64,000 nucleotides of DNA from Brevundimonas vitisensis (GCF_016656965.1 NZ_CP067977.1:1116001-1180000), one strand, 5' to 3'; shown: positions 43,831 through 52,862, counted from the first letter of the stretch. The notes: a model not told the origin generated them from the sequence alone. Numbers and translations: made by a program.

Positions 43831-44583
43831 ATGAACATCACCGGCAACACCGTATTGATCACCGGCGGCGGGACCGGCATCGGCCGGGCCCTGGCCGAGG
43901 CCCTGCATGATCGCGGCAATCAGGTCATCATCACCGGCCGCCGCGAAGGCCCTCTGCGCGAGGTCGCGGCCGCCCGCCCCGGCATGGCCTGGGCCACCCT
44001 GGATGTGGCAGACCCGCAGGCCATCAAGGATTTCGCCGCCCAGGTCGTTCGCGACCATCCCGGCCTGAACGTCGTCATCAACAATGCCGGCATCATGCTG
44101 GTTGAAGACCTGAAGGCCGAACCCTTCGACATGGATGTGGTCGATGCGACGATCACCACCAATCTCTTTGGTCCCATCCGGCTGACAGCGGCCCTGCTGC
44201 CCCATCTGCGTGCCCAGCCCAGTTCGACGGTCATGACCGTGACCTCGGGCCTGGCCTTCATCCCGCTGACGATCACGCCGACCTATAATGCGACCAAGGC
44301 GGCGATCCATTCCTGGACCGAGTCGCTGCGTCACCAGATGCAGGGCACCTCGGTCGAGGTGCTGGAACTGGCCCCGCCGGCGGTGGCCACCGACCTGATG
44401 CCGGGTCACGCGCAGAACCCCAACTCCATGCCCCTGGCCGACTATACCCAGGAGGTCATCGGCCTGATCGAGCGGGGCGATACCCCGCGCGGCGAGATCC
44501 TGGTCGAGCGGGTCAAGCCGCTGCGCTTTGCCGAGGTCCAGGGCTATCCGGCGATGTTCGAACGCCTGAACGGCACGCACTAG
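43831..44583 (+). CDS. Short-chain dehydrogenase/reductase (DltE-like)
   Basis: A 250-residue Rossmann enzyme. TGGGTGIGRAL binds NAD(P), NNAGIML and the YNATK active-site motif are present. The ATG at 43831 is preceded by CAAGGAGAGCC; an upstream ATG at 43801 is less likely. The divergent HxlR regulator suggests inducible expression. Substrate unknown. Confidence 0.9.
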   Translation: MNITGNTVLITGGGTGIGRALAEALHDRGNQVIITGRREGPLREVAAARPGMAWATLDVADPQAIKDFAAQVVRDHPGLNVVINNAGIMLVEDLKAEPFDMDVVDATITTNLFGPIRLTAALLPHLRAQPSSTVMTVTSGLAFIPLTITPTYNATKAAIHSWTESLRHQMQGTSVEVLELAPPAVATDLMPGHAQNPNSMPLADYTQEVIGLIERGDTPRGEILVERVKPLRFAEVQGYPAMFERLNGTH

Positions 44584-44600
44584 GTTCAATCGACATTCCA

Positions 44601-44734
44601 TCCGTCATTCCGGGGCTTGGCGTAGCCAAGAACCCGAAACCCAGGGGTCGGTCACAGGCCCCGAAGATGCACGTGACGTTCGCTATGTCCTCCTGGGTTC
44701 CGGGTTCGCTCTACGAGCGCCCCTGAATGACGGG
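44601..44734. repeat. About 130-bp intergenic repeat with CCGTCATTC ends, copy 1
   Basis: Ends are CCGTCATTC and GAATGACGG. Internal landmarks are GGGGCTTGGCGTAGCCAAGA, CCTGGGTTCCGGGTTCGCTC. An inverted copy lies at 50932-51059. It differs from the CCTCCCC repeat family. Confidence 0.8.
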
Positions 44735-45114
44735 ATTTGAGAAGAGGGAACGCCCAAGGCGCTGCATGTCGATTGAGGCTGGACGAGCGGCGGAATCCAC
44801 ACGGCGGCGGGCGAGCGCCTGCCGTCGTGCCCGTCCGCCTTGACTTTACCGCATTCGACGCCCATTTGCGCTGCGTCGCACAATTGCGATCCCCGGTGCG
44901 CTCCAGCGCGTGTGGGTCTTCCCCTCCCCAGGACGAAGACCTGACTGTAGCAGCGGCCGGCCCTCAAAATCATTACGCTGCCCGGACACGCGGGGTGGCG
45001 CCCGATCAAGCCCGCGACCGCCACTCTGGCGATCCGTCGGGATTGGCGGCGCGCGGCCCTTCTGGCGATGAGCCACGGCTGATGCGTGTCGCCGCACGCG
45101 AAAGAACACTCCGA
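44735..45114. other. Non-coding region upstream of rhlE
   Basis: About 380 nt with no convincing gene. Open frames here lack family features. It probably holds the rhlE promoter and a long 5' leader, as is common for cold-inducible helicases, but no specific element was identified. Confidence 0.4.
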
Positions 45115-46605
45115 GTGAGCAACAAGACATTCGAATCCATGGGCCTGAACAAGGCCCTGCTGCAGGCCCTCGCCACCGAGGGCTATACGACCCCCACCCC
45201 GATCCAGGCTCAGGCCATCCCCTCGGTCATGACCGGCAAGGACCTTCTGGGCATCGCCCAGACCGGCACCGGCAAGACGGCGGCCTTCGCCCTGCCGATC
45301 CTGCACCGCCTGGCCGAGAACCGCACGGTTCCGGCCCCGCGCACCACCCGCTGCCTGATCCTGTCGCCGACGCGCGAACTGGCCAGCCAGATCGCCGACA
45401 GCTTCAAGGCCTATGGCCGCCACCTGGGCTTCAAGGTCGCGGTGGTGTTCGGCGGCGTGAAATACGGCCCCCAGGAACGCGCCCTGCAAAACGGACTGGA
45501 TGTGCTGGTCGCCACCCCCGGCCGCCTGCTGGACCATCTGCAGCAGAAGACGCTGGACCTGTCCTCGACCGAGATATTCGTGCTCGATGAGGCGGACCAG
45601 ATGCTGGACCTGGGCTTCGTCAAGCCGATCCGCCAGATCGTCAGCCGCATCCCGGCCAAGCGCCAGAACCTGTTCTTCTCGGCCACCATGCCGACCGAGA
45701 TCGGCAAGCTGGCGGGCGAACTGCTGAAGGAGCCGGTCAAGGTCCAGGTCACGCCGCAGTCGACCACGGTCGAACGCATCAAACAGTCGGTGATCTGGGT
45801 CGAACAGGGCCGCAAGCGCGCCCTGCTGACCGAACTCTTCAGCGACCCCACCTTCACCCGCTGCCTGGTGTTCACCAAGACCAAGCACGGCGCCGACAAG
45901 GTCGCGGCCTATCTGGAGGCTGGCGGCGTCGAGGCCGGGGCCATTCACGGCAACAAGAGCCAGTCCCAGCGCGAGCGCGCCCTGGAAGCCTTCAAGAAGG
46001 GCAAGCTGCGCGTTCTGGTCGCCACCGATATCGCGGCGCGCGGCATCGACGTGGACGGCGTCTCGCACGTCGTCAACTTCGAACTGCCCTTCGTGCCCGA
46101 GGCCTATGTCCACCGCATCGGCCGCACGGCGCGCGCGGGGGCTGACGGCTCGGCCATCAGCTTTGTCGCCGGCGACGAGATGAAGCTGCTGCGCGACATC
46201 GAAAAGGTCACCCGTCAGAAGATCCCGGCGATCGACCGCCGCAACGACAAGGCCCTTGGTCTGCTGGATCAGTCGATCATGGCCTCTGGCGTCGCGTCCA
46301 AGGCCACCCTGCCCGAGCGTGAGGGCCGGTCTGGAAAAGAGGGCGGACGCGGCGGACGCCGGAATCCGCATCGCGACGGCATCCGTCCCGAGGGCGGCGG
46401 CCAGCCGCATCGGCAGCGCAAGTCGGCACCGGGCCGTGAGGCGCGTCCGGCACCGGAGCGGACCTATGACCCCATGGCCGGCGAACGTCCTCGCGTGACC
46501 AACAACGACCCGCGCAAGGTCGAGGCCGCCAAGCCCGAGGGCCAGATCGCCCGCCGCCGCCGCCGTCCCTCGAACGGCGGCAAGGGCTTCGCCGCCAAGG
46601 CCTGA
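45115..46605 (+). CDS. rhlE: DEAD-box RNA helicase (RhlE-like)
   Basis: A 496-residue ATP-dependent RNA helicase. Motifs are the Q motif (TPTPIQAQAIP), AQTGTGKT, PTRELASQI, DEAD, SAT, ARGIDVDGV and HRIGRTAR. The C-terminal ~120 residues are basic and Gly/Arg-rich. The GTG at 45115 (VSNKTFESMGL) is preferred; ATG at 45139 would drop the start of the FxxMGL motif. Such proteins act in rRNA maturation and RNA decay. Confidence 0.9.
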   Translation: MSNKTFESMGLNKALLQALATEGYTTPTPIQAQAIPSVMTGKDLLGIAQTGTGKTAAFALPILHRLAENRTVPAPRTTRCLILSPTRELASQIADSFKAYGRHLGFKVAVVFGGVKYGPQERALQNGLDVLVATPGRLLDHLQQKTLDLSSTEIFVLDEADQMLDLGFVKPIRQIVSRIPAKRQNLFFSATMPTEIGKLAGELLKEPVKVQVTPQSTTVERIKQSVIWVEQGRKRALLTELFSDPTFTRCLVFTKTKHGADKVAAYLEAGGVEAGAIHGNKSQSQRERALEAFKKGKLRVLVATDIAARGIDVDGVSHVVNFELPFVPEAYVHRIGRTARAGADGSAISFVAGDEMKLLRDIEKVTRQKIPAIDRRNDKALGLLDQSIMASGVASKATLPEREGRSGKEGGRGGRRNPHRDGIRPEGGGQPHRQRKSAPGREARPAPERTYDPMAGERPRVTNNDPRKVEAAKPEGQIARRRRRPSNGGKGFAAKA

Positions 46606-46630
46606 GGTCAGCGATTGCCGAAGACGATGA

Positions 46631-46659
46631 AGGCGGGCTCCACCGGGCCCGCCTTTTTT
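46631..46659. terminator. Terminator of rhlE
   Basis: GGCGGGC and GCCCGCC form the stem, followed by TTTTTT. It lies between rhlE and the convergent cinA-like gene. Confidence 0.88.
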
Positions 46660-46663
46660 GCGG

Positions 46664-47419
46664 TCAGTCGATCAAGGCCGCCGCGATTCCCGCCGCCTCC
46701 AGGGCCAGCATCAGGTCGGCCACCGCGCCGTTCAGAAGCGCCAAGTCCTGGCCGCGCACCACCAGGTTCGTGCCGATCTCTCCGCTGGTGCCTGCGCCGA
46801 ACGGATAGCTGCCGAAACTCAGAGCCCGGTTCGCGTCGGCTGCAGCCCGCAGGATGTCGGCCACCGTCCCCTCGCCCACCCCGGTCACCCGGATCGTGCG
46901 GGCATGGACCACCGCCCCGGTGCGCAGGCGCGGAGCCACGTCCTCCAGCATGGCGGTCATGATCTTGGGCACGCCGGCCATGACAAAGACATTGCCGATC
47001 TGGAAGCCCGGCGCATCGGTCACCGGGTTGGCGATCAGTATGCCGCCCTCGGGTATGCGCGCCATGCGCCGCCGCGCCGCGTTGAACTCGTCGCCATAGC
47101 GCCGCTCGAGTATGGCCAGGGCCTGCGGATGTTCCCGCAAAGGCACCCCCATGGCCTCAGCCACGCAGTCGGCGGTGATATCGTCATGCGTCGGGCCGAT
47201 GCCGCCGGTGGTGAAGACATAGTCGTGGGACGACCGCAGGGCATTCAACGCCTGGGTGATCTGTTCGGGACGATCGCCCACCGTCCGGGCCTCCTCCAGG
47301 ACGATCCCCAGCGCGCCCAGAAACCGGGCGATGGTGTTCAGATTGGTGTCCTGCGTGCGCCCTGACAGGATTTCATCCCCGATGATCAGGACGGCGGCGG
47401 TCGGAGAGGTCTGGGTCAT
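46664..47419 (-). CDS. CinA-like molybdopterin-binding domain protein
   Basis: A 251-residue protein. AVLIIGDEILSGRTQDTN and DYVFTTGGIGPTHDDITADC are the conserved blocks of the MoCF-binding/CinA N-terminal domain. The C-terminal CinA deamidase domain is missing, so it is the short form. Such proteins are linked to ADP-ribose or nucleotide salvage; the exact role here is open. Confidence 0.88.
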   Translation of the reverse strand: MTQTSPTAAVLIIGDEILSGRTQDTNLNTIARFLGALGIVLEEARTVGDRPEQITQALNALRSSHDYVFTTGGIGPTHDDITADCVAEAMGVPLREHPQALAILERRYGDEFNAARRRMARIPEGGILIANPVTDAPGFQIGNVFVMAGVPKIMTAMLEDVAPRLRTGAVVHARTIRVTGVGEGTVADILRAAADANRALSFGSYPFGAGTSGEIGTNLVVRGQDLALLNGAVADLMLALEAAGIAAALID

Positions 47420-47539
47420 GATCCGCTCCTACATCGGCCCACCGGTTCTCGCCACGGCCCCCGTCGCGCCATCTTGAGGTTTCATGCTAGGCTCGCCATC
47501 TGATGCCGAAGGGCGATCCGCCTGCACCTTGAGCCTGTG

Positions 47540-48361
47540 ATGTACGAAACGCCCGACCTTCAGACCGATACCTTGGTTCGCACCAGCGAAATCCGCGTGC
47601 ATGCGCCCGAGGATTTCGACGGCATGCGCGCCGCCGGTCGCCTGGTGGCCGAGGCGCTGGACATGATCGGCGAGTTCGTCGTGCCGGGCGTCACGACCGG
47701 CGAGCTGGACGACCGCATCCGCCAGTTCACCCTGGACCGCGGGGCCCTGCCGGCCTGCCTGGGGTACAAGGGCTATTCAAAGACCATCTGCACCTCGATC
47801 AACCATGTCGTCTGCCACGGCATTCCCGGCGACCGGGTGTTGAAGGACGGCGACATCGTCAACATCGACCACACCGTCATCGTCGACGGCTGGCATGGCG
47901 ACTCCAGCCGCATGTATGCGGTCGGCAACATCAATGCCCGCGCCCGCAAGCTGATCGAGGTCACCTATGACGGGCTGGAGGCGGGCCTGGCGCAGATCAA
48001 GCCCGGCAATACCTTTGGCGACATCGGCTATGCCATCCAGCGCGTGGTCGAAGAGGCGCGGATGAGCGTGGTGCGCGACTTCTGCGGTCACGGCATCGGC
48101 CGCATCTTCCACGACAGCCCCAACGTTCTGCACTATGGCCGCCGGGGCGAGGGCGCGGTGCTGAAACCGGGCATGTTCTTCACCGTCGAGCCGATGGTGA
48201 ACCTGGGCAAGCCGCATGTGAAGGTCCTGTCCGACGGCTGGACCGCCGTGACCCGCGACAAGTCCCTGTCCGCCCAGTGCGAGCACTCGGTCGGCGTCAC
48301 CGAGGACGGCGTCGAACTGTTCTCCGCCAGCCCGGCGGGTCTGTTCAGGCCGAAATTCTAG
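47540..48361 (+). CDS. map: Methionine aminopeptidase, type I
   Basis: A 273-residue enzyme that removes the initiator Met. Metal ligands are seen in DGDIVNIDHTV (Asp), DSSRMYAVG (Asp), CGHGIGRIFHDSP (His), FTVEPMVN (Glu) and AQCEHSVGV (Glu). There is an N-terminal extension of ~25 residues. A GTG directly before the ATG could also serve as start. radC follows. Confidence 0.95.
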   Translation: MYETPDLQTDTLVRTSEIRVHAPEDFDGMRAAGRLVAEALDMIGEFVVPGVTTGELDDRIRQFTLDRGALPACLGYKGYSKTICTSINHVVCHGIPGDRVLKDGDIVNIDHTVIVDGWHGDSSRMYAVGNINARARKLIEVTYDGLEAGLAQIKPGNTFGDIGYAIQRVVEEARMSVVRDFCGHGIGRIFHDSPNVLHYGRRGEGAVLKPGMFFTVEPMVNLGKPHVKVLSDGWTAVTRDKSLSAQCEHSVGVTEDGVELFSASPAGLFRPKF

Positions 48362-48395
48362 TTTAACGTCGCCCTGTTCAGGGGGGAGACGAGCG

Positions 48396-49121
48396 CTGGA
48401 TCAGCCAGAGACCAAAGCCAGGACGCCCCACCACGCCGGTCATCGCGAACGCCTGCGCGAGCGGGCGCGAGGGGCGGGGATCCATCACCTGCCGGATTAT
48501 GAACTGCTGGAGCTGTTCCTGTTCCGCAGCCAGCCGCAGGGCGACGTCAAGCCGATCGCCAAGGCCCTCTTGCAGCGGTTCGGCTCGCTGGCCGCCGTCC
48601 TGGCCGCCTCGGTCGAGGATCTGATGACGGTCAAGGCCGAGGACAGCCGGGGCCGGGCCAAGGGCATCGGGGCCGAGACCGCCCTGGACATCGCCGCCCT
48701 GCACGAGGTCGCTCGCCGCGTGGCCAAGGAAGAGGCCAATAAGCGCACCGTCATCTCGTCCTGGACGGCCCTGCTGGCCTATGTCCGGCTGTCGCTGCAG
48801 CACGAGCCACGCGAGCAGTTCCGCGTGCTGTATCTGGACAAGAAGAACCAGCTGATCCTGGACGAGGTTCAGAACCGGGGCACGGTCGACCACGCCCCGG
48901 TCTATCCGCGCGAGGTCGTGCGCCGGGCGCTGGAACTGTCGGCCAGCGCCATGATCATCGTGCACAACCATCCGTCCGGCGATCCGACGCCCTCGCGCGC
49001 TGACATCGAGATGACGAAACAGGTCGTCCAGGCTGCCCGGTCGCTGAGCCTGGAGGTTCACGACCATCTGATCGTGGGGCGCGAGGGCGTGGCCAGCTTT
49101 AAGCAACTGGGCCTGATGTGA
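48396..49121 (+). CDS. radC: DNA repair protein RadC family, probable CTG start
   Basis: The conserved protein extends upstream of the first ATG (48570): HRERLRERARGAGIHHLPDY, ELLELFLFRSQPQGDVKPIA form the N-terminal helix-hairpin-helix part. The only sensible start is CTG at 48396, 7 nt after GGGGGGAG, giving 241 residues. The C-terminal JAMM/MPN motif is complete (HNHPSGDPTPSRADIE). RadC proteins are JAB-domain proteins with unclear roles. The stop overlaps the acetyltransferase start. Confidence 0.85.
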   Translation: MDQPETKARTPHHAGHRERLRERARGAGIHHLPDYELLELFLFRSQPQGDVKPIAKALLQRFGSLAAVLAASVEDLMTVKAEDSRGRAKGIGAETALDIAALHEVARRVAKEEANKRTVISSWTALLAYVRLSLQHEPREQFRVLYLDKKNQLILDEVQNRGTVDHAPVYPREVVRRALELSASAMIIVHNHPSGDPTPSRADIEMTKQVVQAARSLSLEVHDHLIVGREGVASFKQLGLM

Positions 49122-49648
49122 CCCTGCTGACCACCGACCGGCTGAGCCTGTCGCCTGTCGCTCCGGCCGATTATGACGACCTGTGCGGCCTGTTCGGCGA
49201 CCCGGCATTCACCCGCCACATCATGGGCCGGGCGCTGAATGGCGAGGAGGTCTGGTCCCGCCTGCTGCGCGACCTGGGCCACTGGCAGGTGCTGAACTTT
49301 GGCAACTGGTCGATCCGTTCGCGGAGCGACGGCACCTATGTCGGCCAGGTCGGGGTGCTGGACTATCGCCGCCATATCGACCCGCCGCTGGATTCGCCCG
49401 AACTGGGTTGGGGGCTGGCCACTGCCCATCAAGGACACGGCTATGGGCTTGAGGCCGTGTCGGCAGTGCTGGCCTGGACCGATGCCCGCCTGACCGCGCC
49501 CCGCACCGTCTGCATGATCGCCCCGGACAATGTGCGCTCAAAGGCTCTGGCCGAGCGTGCCGGCTATCGACCCTTTGCCCACACCGACTATGCCGCTCGC
49601 CCGGTCGTCCTGATGGAGCGGCCCCGGCGAGCCCCGCCCGGGCCGTAG
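49118..49648 (+). CDS. GNAT acetyltransferase (RimJ/RimL-like)
   Basis: A 176-residue GNAT-fold protein starting at a GTG that overlaps the radC stop. TDRLSLSPVAPADYDDL and GWGLATAHQGHGYGLEAVSA (acetyl-CoA loop) identify it. N-terminal or small-molecule acetylation is typical; the target is unknown. Confidence 0.85.
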   Translation: MTLLTTDRLSLSPVAPADYDDLCGLFGDPAFTRHIMGRALNGEEVWSRLLRDLGHWQVLNFGNWSIRSRSDGTYVGQVGVLDYRRHIDPPLDSPELGWGLATAHQGHGYGLEAVSAVLAWTDARLTAPRTVCMIAPDNVRSKALAERAGYRPFAHTDYAARPVVLMERPRRAPPGP

Positions 49649-49709
49649 CCAGCCATTAAGGTTTACGCGCCACACTGTCCGGTGAAGAAGCCGGAGACCC
49701 GACGCCGCC

Positions 49710-49952
49710 ATGCCGATGCCCGCCGATGCCCTGCATGCCTGCCTGGCCGAGGCCTTTCCTGACGCCGAGATCGTGATCGACGATCTGGCCGGCGACGGAG
49801 ACCACTATCGCGCGCGCATCGTCTCGACCGCCTTCATCGGCCTGAACCGCGTGAAACAGCACCAACTGGTCTATGCCGCGCTCAAGGGGCGGATGGGCGG
49901 CGAGCTGCACGCCCTGGCCCTTGAGACCTCCGTTCCTGCTTCGGGAGGCTGA
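49710..49952 (+). CDS. bolA: BolA family protein
   Basis: An 80-residue protein. DGDHYRARIVSTAFIGLNRV, then KQHQLVYAALKGRMGGELHA is the full BolA domain, with the conserved His of the Fe-S/glutaredoxin interaction. BolA proteins pair with monothiol glutaredoxins; grxD lies 1.5 kb downstream. Confidence 0.93.
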   Translation: MPMPADALHACLAEAFPDAEIVIDDLAGDGDHYRARIVSTAFIGLNRVKQHQLVYAALKGRMGGELHALALETSVPASGG

Positions 49953-49956
49953 TCCC

Positions 49957-50886
49957 ATGCGTTATCGCCCCTTTGGACGCAGCGGTGCGGCCGTCTCGGC
50001 GGTCACGCTCAGCCTCAATCTGCAAGCCCTTGCGCGGGGCCCCGATTTCGCACGCGAGCTGATCTATTCGGCCCTGGAAGCGGGCATCAACAGCTATCAC
50101 CTGGAGACCGCCGATCCGGTTCTGGCCGAAATCGTCGGTGGTGCGCTCAGCCATATCGACCGCAAGCTGGTCTATGTCACCCTGGCCCTGGGGGCCGGTG
50201 ACGGCCGCCGGGGATCGCAGCGCGATTTCTCGGCTGAGGGCATGACCGGGGCGATCGACCGGGCACTGCATGTGTCGGGCCTGCGCTGGATCGACGTGGC
50301 CCTGCTGGACGAGCCGGGCGAGCACGAATTGCCGCAATCCTCGCTGACCGCCTTGAAGGCCCTGCGCGCGACCGAGCGTGTCCGCCTGCTGGGCATCCAG
50401 GGCGACAGCGAAGTCATGGACGCCTATGTCTCGACCGGCGCCTTCGATGTCCTGGCCACCAGTTTTCACGTCAACTCGCCCTGGCAGGTCCGTTCGAGAA
50501 TCCGCACGGCGCGCGAACAGGACATGGCCATCTTCGCGGGCGGCTATTTCCCGGACTCGCTGGACTCCGAACGAAAGGCCGCCGTCGCCCACGTTGAGCC
50601 GAAGAAGAAGGGGCTGTTCGGCTTCGTCCGCGACCCGAAGGCCCGTCCCGCATCCGATCCGCTCAGCGGCGCGGGCACCTTCGCCTTCCTGCACCGCACG
50701 GCCAACTGGACGGCCGAGCAGATCTGCCTCGCCTACGCCCTGACCGACCCGTCGGTGTCCAGCGTGCTGATCAAGGCCAATGACCCCGAACGGCTGAACC
50801 TGCTGGCGATGGTGCCCGAGCGCGACATGCCCCCCGGCGTCTCCGCCCAGCTGGAAATGGCCCGCGTCGCCACCGCTGCGGCCTAG
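49957..50886 (+). CDS. Aldo/keto reductase-like protein
   Basis: A 309-residue TIM-barrel protein beginning MRYRPFGRSGAAVSAVTL. The barrel pattern is kept (LVYVTLALG, RWIDVALLDEPG, VRLLGIQGDS, TDPSVSSVLIKANDPE), but the catalytic Tyr motif at the second-to-third strand is not obvious (NSYHLETADPVL). It may therefore be a non-reductase paralogue. It starts 4 nt after bolA. Confidence 0.75.
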   Translation: MRYRPFGRSGAAVSAVTLSLNLQALARGPDFARELIYSALEAGINSYHLETADPVLAEIVGGALSHIDRKLVYVTLALGAGDGRRGSQRDFSAEGMTGAIDRALHVSGLRWIDVALLDEPGEHELPQSSLTALKALRATERVRLLGIQGDSEVMDAYVSTGAFDVLATSFHVNSPWQVRSRIRTAREQDMAIFAGGYFPDSLDSERKAAVAHVEPKKKGLFGFVRDPKARPASDPLSGAGTFAFLHRTANWTAEQICLAYALTDPSVSSVLIKANDPERLNLLAMVPERDMPPGVSAQLEMARVATAAA

Positions 50887-50931
50887 GTCTCAGCCACAGT
50901 CATCATTTCGCGCCTTAGTCGTATATCACCG

Positions 50932-51059
50932 TCATTCCAGGGCGCTCGCAGAGCGAACCCGGAACCCAGGAGTGCACGTCAAACGGCAAATCCGTCATGG
51001 GCCCGTGAAAGACCCCTGGGTTCCGGGTTCTTGGCTACGCCAAGCCCCGGAATGACGGA
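50932..51059. repeat. About 130-bp intergenic repeat with CCGTCATTC ends, copy 2
   Basis: Inverted copy of 44601-44734, with matching internal landmarks (GAGCGAACCCGGAACCCAGG, TTGGCTACGCCAAGCCCCGG) and AATGACGG end. It is followed 10 nt later by a GIY-YIG gene. Confidence 0.8.
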
Positions 51060-51068
51060 GGGAATGTG

Positions 51069-51371
51069 ATGGTCGGGAAAGACTCGTTCATCGCTGTCTA
51101 CATGATGGCCAGTCGACGAAACGGCACGATCTACACCGGGGTGACCAGCGCCTTGCCGGCTCGCGTTTGACAACACAGGACCGGCAGCCTGAAGGGCTTC
51201 ACGACGGAGTATGGCTGCAAGACCCTGGTCTGGTTCGAACAGCACGACACGATGCTGTCTGCCATCATTCGGGAAAAGAGCATCAAGAAGTGGCGTCGCG
51301 GCTGGAAGTTGGCCTTGATCGAAGCAGAGAACCCTCAATGGCTTGATCTTGCCGCTGACTGGTTCGAATAA
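51069..51371 (+). pseudogene. GIY-YIG nuclease-like gene with an in-frame stop
   Basis: The frame reads FIAVYMMASRRNGTIYTGVT, then SALPARV, a TGA at 51168-51170, then QHRTGSLKGFTTEYGCKTLV and continues to a TAA at 51369. Residues match the small GIY-YIG family (UPF0213/YhbQ-like), where Trp usually stands at the stop position (RVWQH). One TGG-to-TGA change thus breaks the gene. It is flanked by the CCGTCATTC repeat on the left and a related fragment at 51375. Confidence 0.8.
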
Positions 51372-51502
51372 CTCGCCGCCGTCATTCCGAGATAACGCAA
51401 CGGAACCTGAAATGGCGATCGCTCCGAAAGCCGTCACCGTCCACCACCCTTGACCGGGGCCCTCCCCGTCCCTAGCTGACGGCCTGAACGAAAGGCCTCC
51501 CC

Positions 51503-51856
51503 ATGACCGACACCGCCGCCGATCCCGTCCAGGCATTCATCGCCGACACCGTGTCCCAGCATGACGTCGTGCTGTTCATGAAGGGCACGCCCGATGCGCC
51601 GCGCTGCGGTTTCTCCTCCCTGGCAGTCCAGATCCTGGACCATGTCGGCGCGTCCTTCGTCGGCGTGGACGTGCTGCAGGACGAGGCTCTGCGCGAAGGC
51701 GTCAAGCAGTTCACCGACTGGCCGACCATCCCCCAGCTTTATGTGAAGGGTGAGTTCGTCGGCGGCTCCGACATCGTGCGCGAGATGTTCAACGCCGGAG
51801 AGCTGCAGGCTCTGATGGCCGAAAAGGGCGTCGCCCTGGGCCAAGTCGACGCCTGA
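51503..51856 (+). CDS. grxD: Monothiol glutaredoxin Grx4-type
   Basis: A 117-residue protein. VVLFMKGTPDAPRCGFSS has the CGFS active site, and WPTIPQLYVKGEFVGGSDI the glutathione-binding region. It carries and transfers [2Fe-2S] clusters, commonly with BolA. It overlaps the thioesterase by one base. Confidence 0.95.
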   Translation: MTDTAADPVQAFIADTVSQHDVVLFMKGTPDAPRCGFSSLAVQILDHVGASFVGVDVLQDEALREGVKQFTDWPTIPQLYVKGEFVGGSDIVREMFNAGELQALMAEKGVALGQVDA

Positions 51857-52284
51857 TGGCCCGGGCCCAGCTTCAGCCGCGCGAGGATCGCGAGATCTTC
51901 GTCCTGCCGCTGGACATCCGGCCCGAGCACATCGACGCGAACGGCCACGTCAACAATGTCGTCTATGTCGGCTGGCTGCAGGATGCTGGCACGGCCCACT
52001 GGAATGCGCGCTTCGACGAGGCCACGCGCACCAAATGGTCCTGGGTCGGCGTCCGGCACGAGATCGACTATCTGCGTCCCCTGATGCCCGACGCAACGGG
52101 TGTCGTGGCCCGCACCTGGGTCGGCGATCCGCAGGGACCGCGATTCAACCGCTATGTCCGCATCGAGGACGGCGAAGGTCGCCTGTGCGCTCAGGGCGTG
52201 ACGGAATGGGTCCTGGTCGATGCCCAGACCATGCGTCCCCACCGCATCCCCGCCGACATGCTGCCGACCTTCGCCCGGCGGTGA
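51856..52284 (+). CDS. Hot-dog acyl-CoA thioesterase-like protein
   Basis: A 142-residue protein. PEHIDANGHVNNVVYVGWLQ is the 4-hydroxybenzoyl-CoA thioesterase-type motif with its conserved Asp and Asn. It hydrolyses some acyl-CoA thioester; the substrate is unknown. Start ATG overlaps the grxD stop (TGATGG). Confidence 0.88.
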   Translation: MARAQLQPREDREIFVLPLDIRPEHIDANGHVNNVVYVGWLQDAGTAHWNARFDEATRTKWSWVGVRHEIDYLRPLMPDATGVVARTWVGDPQGPRFNRYVRIEDGEGRLCAQGVTEWVLVDAQTMRPHRIPADMLPTFARR

Positions 52285-52460
52285 TGTTCCGGCGCCGACC
52301 CGCGCGCCGAAGGCCTCAGCCATCCTAGCCATCCCCCACAAAAGTTCAGCCGCGCTGGGCCCTACGACCGATTCCGACGCTTGCTAGGATATATTTCCTA
52401 TCGTGGCCGACATCATCGAACACGATGGCGGCCTGGATCGATTGAGGGAGCGTTCTGAAG

Positions 52461-52862
52461 ATGACTAAAGCCTATGTCGTGCCGGTGATGGAGGCCGACC
52501 GGATCAGGGCCGGGCTGGCCTTGCAGCTGGTGGCCGCCTCGACCGGCATTGCGGCCGAGACGATGACGGGGCGGGACCGGTTGCCCCCCATTGCCTGTCG
52601 CGCCCGCTGGCTGGCCATGTATCTGGCGCACATTACCTTTGGCTGGCCGCTGGAGCGGGTCGCCCATGCCTTTGGGGTGAACCGGGCCACCGCCAGCACC
52701 GCCTGCCGCTGGATCGAGGACGAACGGGACCGGCCCGTGCTGGACGCCCTGCTGGACCGGCTGGAGGACTGTGTGCGCCTTATCGTCGATGCGGGCGGGC
52801 TGGACCTTGATCAGGCGCTGGGCAACCGGGCACCCGCACGGGCAATGGGAGCACGGGCATGA
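52461..52862 (+). CDS. DnaA domain-IV-like helix-turn-helix protein (HdaB-like candidate)
   Basis: A 133-residue protein. CRARWLAMYLAHITFGWPLE and RVAHAFGVNRATASTACRWIED resemble the DNA-binding domain IV of DnaA, without the AAA+ part. A DnaA-related protein, HdaB, that counters the HdaA/RIDA shut-off of DnaA has been reported in Alphaproteobacteria; this protein is a possible match by size and resemblance, from memory. It is coupled (ATGA) to the DUF6456 gene. Confidence 0.6.
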   Translation: MTKAYVVPVMEADRIRAGLALQLVAASTGIAAETMTGRDRLPPIACRARWLAMYLAHITFGWPLERVAHAFGVNRATASTACRWIEDERDRPVLDALLDRLEDCVRLIVDAGGLDLDQALGNRAPARAMGARA

